A program made the position numbers and the translations under genes. From the NCBI GenBank assembly GCA_016302585.1, contig JAEDNI010000041.1, positions 1-14,971 on the forward strand: a stretch of DNA of 14,971 nucleotides, read 5' to 3'. Source of the DNA: Paludibacteraceae bacterium (lineage in GTDB: Bacteria > Bacteroidota > Bacteroidia > Bacteroidales > Paludibacteraceae). The notes beneath the pieces were generated by a model that worked only from the letters and a program-made list of their open reading frames with translations, was not told where the DNA came from and searched no databases. How positions within the stretch are numbered: position 1 is the stretch's first letter; each line of letters starts with the position of its first letter. Positions 7,122 to 12,599 of the stretch are shown here, one piece after another.

Positions 7122-9587
7122 TTATCGCAAATCAATTGTTACTTTTAAATTATATCGACGTCCTGTCAGGTAGTTGGGACTCGCCCACTGGTTATTATAA
7201 GCATCGGCAACCCAGAAATAGGAGTTCACGTTCTTCCATCCGACGAGATTAAATACCTCAAATTGAATGGCCCATTGCTTGACATGCTTGGCCGAAGCGG
7301 CGCGCATGAACTTGGCCGTTTGAGCGTTGAAGATATACGTTGCACCCAGGTCAATACGTTTGTACATCGGCATTCTTCCCCAAGCCTGACTGTTACGAGG
7401 CGCATAGTACGGTTGACCTTCCGCAAACAGCATCTTCAGGTGGAACTTCAACTGCGGCAGTTGCGGCAGGTAGTCCTGAAATAGCATAGAGAAGTTATAA
7501 CGCGATTCTGTCGGGCTGGGTATCCACGCTCCGCCATTAATCGGTCGTTGCCGTGCTACCATCGTGCTGAAGGAGATCCAGGAGTCTGCACCCGGCACAA
7601 GTTCGCCGTATAGTTTCAGATCCAGACCTGCGCCATAACCTTGGGAGTCATTCTTGCCCGAATAGCGTACACGCACATTATCCACGGTATAACTCTCCAT
7701 TCGATCGATGTATTTATAATACGCTTCGGCGGTGAGTTTGAACGGCCGACCCCATGCACGGAAATAATAATCGCCGCCCAACACCACATGCACCGAACGC
7801 TGCGCTTTCAGGTCGCGATTCAATACGATACGTGTGATACCCAATGCATCGGTCACGGTGTCCCTCAGTTCCTTGTAGAAAGGCGCTTGGTAATACAGAC
7901 CTGTCGCCAAACGGAAACAGAAATCCCGCTTCCATCCCGGCATCCATTCTACCGAGGCACGAGGAGAAGGAAGCACTTCGTTGTTCCAACTCCACCACTG
8001 CAGACGACCACCTATAGTGAAGATCCATTGCCCCGAGGCGGTGTTCCATTTATGTTCGTTCTGGATGTACGCTTGCACTCGAGCGGATTTCATCGAACTG
8101 TCGCCTCGCATGGCATAATAAAGTTCCATCGTTTGGCCGTCGTTAGGCAACGAATAACCTGCAGAGTCGCGCCATTCCCATTCGGAAATATGATCCGAGA
8201 TGAGTTCCGCCTGGCCGCTCACGCCCCATCGGAGTGTATTAGCGTTATGTTTCCATGAGCCGTTGTGGGCCAAGGTAATCACACCTGCTTCGAGGCTGTT
8301 ACGTGCATGCTGATGAAAAATACCCGTACCGATAGCATCAGTCACTTCCCCGCCGGGCGCATTCGAAAGGACATATTCTCCCGTGATGTCGAAGTTCTCC
8401 CGCTCGTTGGTGTAGAAGCCGGATAGGTCAAAACCGATCTCCACTTCTTTGCTCACTTGTCCTTTGGTGCTGAGCGCTGCGAAAGCGGTGAGGAACTTAT
8501 CTTTCTCTTGACCTTCATAATAGATGGTCAGGTTCTTGGCATTCTGTCCGCCGAAGGACTCGGATAACGAATCCGGGGTAAAGCGGTAATCGTTCTGACT
8601 CACATTCGCCAGGAACGCCATCGACCAGGGACTCTTGGCCCGTTGTGCTTTTGTTTTGCCGCCTACTTTCCACGTGATATAGGTCTGGTAGTCGATAAAC
8701 GTAGGCTGATAATTGCCGGAGGTGGCCAGGCCACCCAACATATATTTAGAGGTCTTATAGCGCAATCCATGCATTTGAGAATATGTGCTGTCGCCATGCC
8801 CTACATAGACTTGAGCACCCAACAAACTGGCGCTGAGGCTGGCTTCAAAAGCCTGAGGACGCTTGTAGGTGATATCCAAAACGGACGACATCTTATCGCC
8901 GTACTGCGCATCATAACCGCCGGCCGAGAACTTCACATTCTCAACCATCTCCGGATTCACAAAACTCAGTCCCTCCTGTTGACCGGAGCGAATCAGCAAA
9001 GGACGATGGATCTCTATGCCGTTGACATAAACCGAATTCTCGTCGAATGCACCACCGCGAACGTTATATTGCGAACTCAGTTCGTTGTTCTGATGCACAC
9101 CGGCAAAAGTAATCAGCAGGCTCTCTATCGAACCGCCTGTAGCATCAGGCATGATGCGCGTAGCGCCTGCATCGATGTAATCCATTGTACCCTGTGTATG
9201 CTTGATTCCGCGCACCTCGATCTCCGTGAGCAACTGCTCATCTGTCAGCAACTGAACATTGACGTTGATGACGTCGTGTAAGTCGATAATCCGTTGCTGC
9301 ACCGAGGTATAACCAATCATCGAGAAGTTTAACACCACCGTGTCCGCCTCTTCTATAATCAATTCATAATAACCGTTTTTGTTCGTCGCCGTGCCGCCTA
9401 TGAGTTCCGTTGTACTTTGTACATTGTCCCCTTGTACATTTTTAGTGGCCGCCACATTTGCCAATTCGATTCCCACATTGTCCTGATCCACCACGTACCC
9501 ATATACGCGTGCCGTGCGCGCGTACAAAGAAAACGTGCTCAAAAAGAGCAACACCCACAAATGTACTATTTTTAAGAATCTAAGCAC
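7122..9587 (-). CDS. TonB-dependent outer-membrane receptor
   Basis: The 821-residue protein is an outer-membrane TonB-dependent receptor that would import a substrate using energy from the TonB-ExbBD complex. It has a signal peptide (1-23) and a carboxypeptidase-regulatory-like beta domain (about 25-112, VYGYVVDQDNVGIELANV to FSMIGYTSVQQRI). A TonB-box-like TEIEV (121-125) follows, then a plug domain (about 130-245, including YNVRGGAFDENSVYVNGIEI and SAGGYDAQYGDKMSSVLDI) and a beta barrel ending in NLKVTIDLR. No SusD-type partner is adjacent, so it is not a standard polysaccharide-utilisation pair; the ligand is unknown. The start is a GTG at 9587. A stop codon lies 13 bases upstream in frame and no ATG precedes the signal peptide, so GTG is the best choice. 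The gene ends 1 base before mutS. A weak promoter may lie in the 112-base gap behind engB. Confidence 0.9.
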   Translation of the reverse strand: MLRFLKIVHLWVLLFLSTFSLYARTARVYGYVVDQDNVGIELANVAATKNVQGDNVQSTTELIGGTATNKNGYYELIIEEADTVVLNFSMIGYTSVQQRIIDLHDVINVNVQLLTDEQLLTEIEVRGIKHTQGTMDYIDAGATRIMPDATGGSIESLLITFAGVHQNNELSSQYNVRGGAFDENSVYVNGIEIHRPLLIRSGQQEGLSFVNPEMVENVKFSAGGYDAQYGDKMSSVLDITYKRPQAFEASLSASLLGAQVYVGHGDSTYSQMHGLRYKTSKYMLGGLATSGNYQPTFIDYQTYITWKVGGKTKAQRAKSPWSMAFLANVSQNDYRFTPDSLSESFGGQNAKNLTIYYEGQEKDKFLTAFAALSTKGQVSKEVEIGFDLSGFYTNERENFDITGEYVLSNAPGGEVTDAIGTGIFHQHARNSLEAGVITLAHNGSWKHNANTLRWGVSGQAELISDHISEWEWRDSAGYSLPNDGQTMELYYAMRGDSSMKSARVQAYIQNEHKWNTASGQWIFTIGGRLQWWSWNNEVLPSPRASVEWMPGWKRDFCFRLATGLYYQAPFYKELRDTVTDALGITRIVLNRDLKAQRSVHVVLGGDYYFRAWGRPFKLTAEAYYKYIDRMESYTVDNVRVRYSGKNDSQGYGAGLDLKLYGELVPGADSWISFSTMVARQRPINGGAWIPSPTESRYNFSMLFQDYLPQLPQLKFHLKMLFAEGQPYYAPRNSQAWGRMPMYKRIDLGATYIFNAQTAKFMRAASAKHVKQWAIQFEVFNLVGWKNVNSYFWVADAYNNQWASPNYLTGRRYNLKVTIDLR
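9559..9576. repeat. Direct repeat copy 1, in the receptor start region
   Basis: These 18 bases (AAATGTACTATTTTTAAG) recur exactly at 9664-9681, 105 bases away. This copy lies in the signal-peptide codons of the receptor gene (encoding LKIVHL). Confidence 0.85.
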
Positions 9588-9663
9588 GGTTCTATATCAA
9601 TTCAAAATCGTTTCAAATGGCAGACCTTGCGCGGACGTTGCGCTGAGGCTACGCTGACCTTGG

Positions 9664-9681
9664 AAATGTACTATTTTTAAG
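9664..9681. repeat. Direct repeat copy 2, in the engB-receptor gap
   Basis: Exact 18-base copy of 9559-9576, in the non-coding gap downstream of engB. On the minus strand it holds TACATTTC, one base off the -7 consensus TAnnTTTG, but no TTTG lies at the right distance, so it is at best a weak promoter. The two copies could reflect a local duplication that created the receptor's leader. Confidence 0.85.
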
Positions 9682-9699
9682 TTTTTGTGCATTTACTCT

Positions 9700-10392
9700 T
9701 TATTCTTTCAGCGAAGCGGTCACCTCCTCTATATAGGAGGTCAGCTCATCTCCTCCTAATTTAGTCTCTGACGAAGTCACAAATACCGGCGGCAGCTCTT
9801 CCCATTCTTCCAACAGGCGAGCTTTATATGCCTCCACGTTCTCTTTCAACCGCACTTTCCCGAGTTTGTCTCCTTTGGTGAAAACGATCGCAAAAGGAAC
9901 ACCATTCTCGCCCAACCAATTAATGAACTCCAAGTCAATCTTCTGCGGTTCATGCCGGCAGTCCACCAGCACAAAAAGACACACTAACTGTTCCCGCAAG
10001 AGGCAATACCGTTCGATCATTCGTTTCAGCGCTTCGCGTTGTTTCTGCCCCGCCTGCGCGTATCCGTATCCCGGCAAATCCACCAAATGCCACGTCTGGG
10101 ACGTCCCTTTCTCCCTCCCTTGTGCGGGTGAAGAGCTCTGCTCGATCGGACGCCCGGTGGTCGTCCGTAGAACAAAGCGGGGTGGGGTTGTTGTTACCTC
10201 AAAGTGGTTGATCAACAGTGTCTTACCCGGCTTTTGACTCGTCTTTGCCAACTTCGGGTTATGACATAGCATATTGATCAGACTCGATTTGCCCACATTA
10301 CTGCGCCCGATAAACGCGTACTCAGGCAGCTCGCTCTGCGGGCAACTCGTCACATCCGGAGAGGAGATGATATATTTCGCACTCGTAATCAT
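9700..10392 (-). CDS. engB: Ribosome biogenesis GTPase EngB (YihA/YsxC) with a repeat-encoded insertion
   Basis: EngB is a TrmE-Era-family GTPase needed for assembly of the 50S ribosomal subunit and is often essential. All G motifs are present: G1 GRSNVGKS (29-36), G2 Thr58 in PGKTLLINHF, G3 DLPG (105-108), G4 TKGD (172-175) and G5 TSS (206-208). The protein has 230 residues against about 200 in most relatives. The excess is a block between NHFEV (62-66) and WHLVDLPG (101-108), where family members have a short beta turn. A 74-base repeat also found in cstA encodes residues 70-94 of this block (from PPRFVLRTTTG to AQGRE). The insertion keeps the frame and all catalytic motifs, so the protein is probably functional, with an exposed Ser/Thr/Arg-rich loop. 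The ATG at 10392 directly follows the heptamer array, which supplies the purine-rich leader. The gene lies downstream of cstA on the same strand. Confidence 0.95.
   Translation of the reverse strand: MITSAKYIISSPDVTSCPQSELPEYAFIGRSNVGKSSLINMLCHNPKLAKTSQKPGKTLLINHFEVTTTPPRFVLRTTTGRPIEQSSSPAQGREKGTSQTWHLVDLPGYGYAQAGQKQREALKRMIERYCLLREQLVCLFVLVDCRHEPQKIDLEFINWLGENGVPFAIVFTKGDKLGKVRLKENVEAYKARLLEEWEELPPVFVTSSETKLGGDELTSYIEEVTASLKE
10111..10184. repeat. 74-base coding repeat, copy in engB
   Basis: This copy is identical over 74 bases to 10673-10746. One mismatch past its right end, similarity continues 4 more bases. Read on the minus strand it has no stop codon in any frame; here it gives PPRFVLRTTTGRPIEQ and onward. 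It contains the inverted repeat CGGACG/CGTCCG around a 9-base centre that can pair further through CC/GG, plus the palindromes AGAGCTCT and CGATCG. No clear target-site duplication is visible. Confidence 0.95.
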
Positions 10393-10393
10393 T

Positions 10394-10481
10394 CTACTTT
10401 CTACTTTCTACTTTGAGCGTAGTGGTCTTTCTACTTTCTACTTTGAGCGTAGCGGTCTTTCTACTTTCTACTTTCTACTTT
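10394..10481. repeat. Heptamer array filling the cstA-engB gap
   Basis: Eight copies of the 7-base unit CTACTTT occur as blocks of 3, 2 and 3 (10394-10414, 10431-10444, 10461-10481). The blocks are separated by two 16-base segments made of the 13-base spacer GAGCGTAGYGGTC plus TTT, giving a 30-base higher-order period. On the coding strand the unit reads AAAGTAG. The array fills all but one base of the 68-base intergenic gap, supplies the last codons (KVESRK) and TAG stop of cstA, and ends 1 base before the engB start codon. Confidence 0.95.
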
Positions 10482-12035
10482 CATCCTCTTCGCCCAGACG
10501 ATAAATCCAAACATACATCCGATAGTTACCAATCCGGCGATGACATAACCGATGATGCGTTTTTCCGGGGCGATATGCAGACCTTCTGGCGCAATGAGAA
10601 TATAACTGCTGCAAACCATTGTCATAAATAACGCCGGTATCAGCGCAATCAAGTACCCGAAACGGAATCTTCCTCCCTCCCTTGTGCGGGTGAAGAGCTC
10701 TGCTCGATCGGACGCCCGGTGGTCGTCCGTAGAACAAAGCGGGGTGAGGTTTTTCTTATAGAGCCAGACCGCGCCCGCCCAAAGAGTGAAGCACGCCAGC
10801 GTCTGGTTCGTCCATGCGAAATAACGCCAAACGACATTGAAATCCACGAATACCATGCCGAACACGCAAAGGAACAAAGGCACAGCGATAATCAGACGTT
10901 TGGGAATAGGACGCTGGTCCCAATTCATGAAATCCGCTACAATCAGTCGTGCCGAGCGAAGAGCGGTGTCTCCACTGGTGATAGGCGCCGCAATGACGCC
11001 GATGATCGCCAAAATACCTCCTACCGTTCCCAGCCAGTTGCGGCTGACAAGGTCAATGACCGCCGAGGGGTTGTTGCGATGTGCATGCAAGAAGGCCTGC
11101 AGGTTCTCGATCCCTCCGGTCCCCGTTTCCGGATCAGCAAAGAAGGTAGCCGCTGCGGCCGCCCAGATCAGCGCCAGGATACCTTCTGCTACCATCGCGC
11201 CGTAGAAGATCCAGCGACCTTGACGTTCATTGGTCACGCACCGTGCCATGATAGGACTCTGCGTGCCGTGGAAACCCGAGATGGCGCCGCATGCGATGCT
11301 CACGAACATCATCGGGAAGAGCGGCAAACCGTTCGTCTGCCTGTTCTGAAGACCGTCAAAAACCTCCGGCATCTCGCTGCTGTGCCAGCCTAACATCACG
11401 ACCATGATGCCCAGACCCATAAATAGCAGAATTCCGCCGAAGATAGGGTAGAACCGACCGATCAGTTTATCTACCGGTAGCACCGTCGCCAGTGAGTAAT
11501 ATCCGAAGATGATCAGCACCCACGCGATAGGAATCATTGTACCATGAAAATCCAGTGTGCGAAGGGGGGCGAGCCCTTGAAGCAACGAAGCCGGACCGCT
11601 GAGAAAGGTGGTCGTTAATAGAATGAGCAACACCAAGGTCAATAGACGAATAAACATCTTCAGACCCGAACCTTTACCTAACTCGTCTCCAATAATATTC
11701 GGCAGCGAGATACCGCCTTTTCGAATAGAGAGCATACCACTTAGGTAATCGTGTACACCGCCGGCGAAGATCGTACCGAAGACAATCCATAAAAACGCCG
11801 CAGGACCGAAACAGATACCCATGATCGCTCCGAAGATAGGACCAAGACCGGCGATATTCAGAAACTGCACCAAGAAGATGCGCCAAGGCGACATCGGTAC
11901 AAAATCCACACCATCCGTTTTCGTCAACGCCGGAGTCTTCCGATCCGGCTCCACACCGAAGATCTTCTCTACCACCACACCGTAAGTAAAGAAACCTACT
12001 ACCAATACAATCAACGCTACAATAAATGTAATCAT
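10461..12035 (-). CDS. cstA: Carbon starvation protein CstA family transporter with a repeat-encoded loop
   Basis: The 524-residue membrane protein belongs to the CstA family, which imports peptides and, in some bacteria, pyruvate. Family motifs are FFTYGVVVEKIFGV, AGLGPIFGAIMGICFGPAAFLWI, GTIFAGGVHDYLSGM, SIRKGGISLP, GFHGTQSPIMARC and ITSGDTALRSARLI, spread over about a dozen hydrophobic segments. Near the C-terminus, between AVWLYKKN and FGYLIALIPALFMTM, sits a charged insert (TPLCSTDDHRASDRAEL and on to TREGG, about residues 430-454) encoded by the 74-base repeat shared with engB. It is read here in a different frame. Relatives normally have a short loop at this point. I start the gene at the ATG at 12035 (MITFIVAL) instead of an upstream TTG at 12053, because the TTG lies in a leader hairpin. 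A consensus promoter is 27 bases upstream of the ATG. The last six codons and the stop come from the heptamer array. Confidence 0.93.
   Translation of the reverse strand: MITFIVALIVLVVGFFTYGVVVEKIFGVEPDRKTPALTKTDGVDFVPMSPWRIFLVQFLNIAGLGPIFGAIMGICFGPAAFLWIVFGTIFAGGVHDYLSGMLSIRKGGISLPNIIGDELGKGSGLKMFIRLLTLVLLILLTTTFLSGPASLLQGLAPLRTLDFHGTMIPIAWVLIIFGYYSLATVLPVDKLIGRFYPIFGGILLFMGLGIMVVMLGWHSSEMPEVFDGLQNRQTNGLPLFPMMFVSIACGAISGFHGTQSPIMARCVTNERQGRWIFYGAMVAEGILALIWAAAAATFFADPETGTGGIENLQAFLHAHRNNPSAVIDLVSRNWLGTVGGILAIIGVIAAPITSGDTALRSARLIVADFMNWDQRPIPKRLIIAVPLFLCVFGMVFVDFNVVWRYFAWTNQTLACFTLWAGAVWLYKKNLTPLCSTDDHRASDRAELFTRTREGGRFRFGYLIALIPALFMTMVCSSYILIAPEGLHIAPEKRIIGYVIAGLVTIGCMFGFIVWAKRMKVESRK
10673..10746. 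repeat. 74-base coding repeat, copy in cstA
   Basis: Identical over 74 bases to 10111-10184, 562 bases away and in the same orientation. It is translated here one base out of register from the engB copy (TPLCSTDDHRASDRAEL and onward), yet the cstA frame stays open on both sides and the downstream membrane segments keep their family sequence. Confidence 0.95.
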
Positions 12036-12040
12036 CTCAA

Positions 12041-12059
12041 GCCTAATTTCCAATTAGGC
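12041..12059 (-). promoter_or_regulatory. Perfect stem-loop in the cstA leader
   Basis: GCCTAATT (12041-12048) and AATTAGGC (12052-12059) form a perfect 8-base inverted repeat with a 3-base centre. It lies between the -7 box (12062-12069) and the ATG (12035), so it spans the expected transcription start near 12055. It could be an operator for a dimeric regulator or a 5' hairpin protecting the mRNA. Confidence 0.6.
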
Positions 12060-12061
12060 TA

Positions 12062-12093
12062 CAAAGGTACTACAAAAATTGCACATACGCAAA
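12062..12093 (-). promoter_or_regulatory. Bacteroidetes-type promoter of cstA
   Basis: On the minus strand, TTTG (complement of 12090-12093), a 20-base spacer and TACCTTTG (complement of 12062-12069) give a full consensus. Twelve bases around the -33 box (ATTTGCGTATGT) are identical to the tRNA-Ser promoter at 152-163. The predicted leader is only about 20 bases long. Confidence 0.85.
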
Positions 12094-12151
12094 TAAAAAT
12101 GTATTTTTCCGCAAAAAATAGCGCATAATTTGAGAAAAATGTGAGTCCAAT

Positions 12152-12182
12152 CCCGCGACCTGCCCGCGACCTGCCCGCGACC
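12152..12182. repeat. 11-base tandem repeat
   Basis: CCCGCGACCTG occurs twice in tandem (12152-12162, 12163-12173), followed by 9 bases of a third copy (12174-12182). It is GC-rich in an AT-rich non-coding stretch upstream of the cstA promoter. No function is evident. Confidence 0.85.
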
Positions 12183-12200
12183 ACTACGTAAGGTTACTAC

Positions 12201-12225
12201 AAAAAAGAGACCTTATTGGTCTCTT
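12201..12225 (-). terminator. Rho-independent terminator behind the tRNA-Val fragment
   Basis: A stem of 7 to 8 bases, AGAGACC (12206-12212) with GGTCTCT (12218-12224), has a 5-base loop. On the minus strand it runs into a T6 tract (12201-12206). It stands directly after the orphan tRNA 3' end (12229-12250), just as another terminator stands behind the intact tRNA-Val. Confidence 0.75.
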
Positions 12226-12228
12226 CGT

Positions 12229-12250
12229 TGTGGGCGTTTACGGATTCGAA
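12229..12250 (-). pseudogene. Orphan 3' end of tRNA-Val
   Basis: These 22 bases are an exact copy of 12432-12453, which covers the last 20 bases of the intact tRNA-Val gene (T-loop, 3' half of the T-stem, acceptor strand, discriminator) plus 2 flanking bases. Identity ends abruptly inside the T-loop, so this is not a functional tRNA. The copies are 203 bases apart. It could be an attachment-site remnant of an element that integrated into the tRNA, or the tail of a decayed second tRNA. Confidence 0.75.
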
Positions 12251-12270
12251 AATTGTGAAATATGCGTATA

Positions 12271-12310
12271 TGCTACCCATAAGCGGCGAAGACGATTATG
12301 GTTTGTAGCA
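12271..12310. other. Imperfect stem-loop between the tRNA-Val 3' repeats
   Basis: TGCTACCCATAA (12271-12282) pairs with TTATGGTTTGTAGCA (12296-12310), apart from a small internal mismatch or bulge, around a 13-base loop. It lies in the 12251-12431 segment, which has no open reading frame of note. It may be structured RNA or the remnant of a small insertion. Confidence 0.45.
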
Positions 12311-12397
12311 TAACGCAGATGAGCAATAATCGACAGAGCGCAGCGGCGGAGAACCCAGACCCTGGCTTGCGGTGAGAAGGCCGTAGCGCCTTCCACA

Positions 12398-12424
12398 ACA
12401 AAGAAGGATACCTTTCGGTATCCT
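12398..12424 (-). terminator. Terminator of tRNA-Val
   Basis: A perfect 8-base stem AGGATACC (12405-12412) with GGTATCCT (12417-12424) has a 4-base loop that reads GAAA, a GNRA tetraloop, on the minus strand. It is followed on that strand by TCTTTGTTG. It begins about 10 bases after the tRNA 3' end. On the plus strand it is followed by CTTTTT and could work in that direction too. Confidence 0.75.
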
Positions 12425-12433
12425 CTTTTTGTG

Positions 12434-12508
12434 TGGGCGTTTACGGATTCGAACCGCAGACCCTCTGCTTGTAAGGCAGATGCTCTAAACCAGCTGAGCT
12501 AAACGCCC
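12434..12508 (-). tRNA. tRNA-Val (anticodon TAC)
   Basis: The 75-base gene folds as a standard cloverleaf. The acceptor is GGGCGTT with AACGCCC, the D-arm is GCTC...GAGC, the anticodon arm is TCTGC-CTTACAA-GCAGA with TAC in the loop, the variable loop is short, and the T-arm carries TTCGAAT. No CCA is encoded (CAC follows the discriminator A). A consensus promoter lies about 30 bases upstream and a hairpin terminator about 10 bases downstream, so it is a single-gene unit. Confidence 0.97.
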
Positions 12509-12538
12509 TCAAAGTTGCTTCTTTTTCGAAAGCGAGTG

Positions 12539-12570
12539 CAAAGGTACTGCTTTTTTTTGATATGACCAAA
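12539..12570 (-). promoter_or_regulatory. Bacteroidetes-type promoter of tRNA-Val
   Basis: On the minus strand, TTTG (complement of 12567-12570), a 20-base spacer and TACCTTTG (complement of 12539-12546) match the consensus. The AAAGCAG at the end of the spacer and the CAC after the -7 box are shared with the tRNA-Ser promoter and the small-RNA promoter. Confidence 0.87.
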
Positions 12571-12599
12571 TTTTTTTGAAAAAAAATGCACTTTACCCC

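Noticed and set aside
7121..7135. TTG start for MutS overlapping the receptor gene
   Set aside because: An ATG at 7120 fits family N-termini and leaves a 1-base gap after the receptor stop.
7641..9281. Two plus-strand open frames of over 200 codons
   Set aside because: Both are antisense to the TonB-dependent receptor and look like low-information translations.
9565..9580. TACATTTG as a -7 promoter element for the receptor
   Set aside because: It matches the -7 consensus but lies inside the coding region and has no TTTG 19-21 bases upstream.
10394..10481. CRISPR-like array
   Set aside because: Units are 7 bases with identical 13-base spacers, not unique spacers between 25-40 base repeats, and no cas gene is present.
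10649..10837. Short minus-strand frame in cstA that reads the repeat in the engB frame
   Set aside because: It is internal to cstA in another frame and open only because the repeat lacks stops; the rest shows no family sequence.
12036..12053. TTG start for CstA
   Set aside because: It lies in the leader stem-loop; the ATG at 12035 begins the first membrane segment as in the family.
12336..12400. Second decayed tRNA body upstream of the orphan 3' end
   Set aside because: Only about 15 bases resemble the tRNA and no cloverleaf can be drawn, so I kept it only as an alternative explanation.
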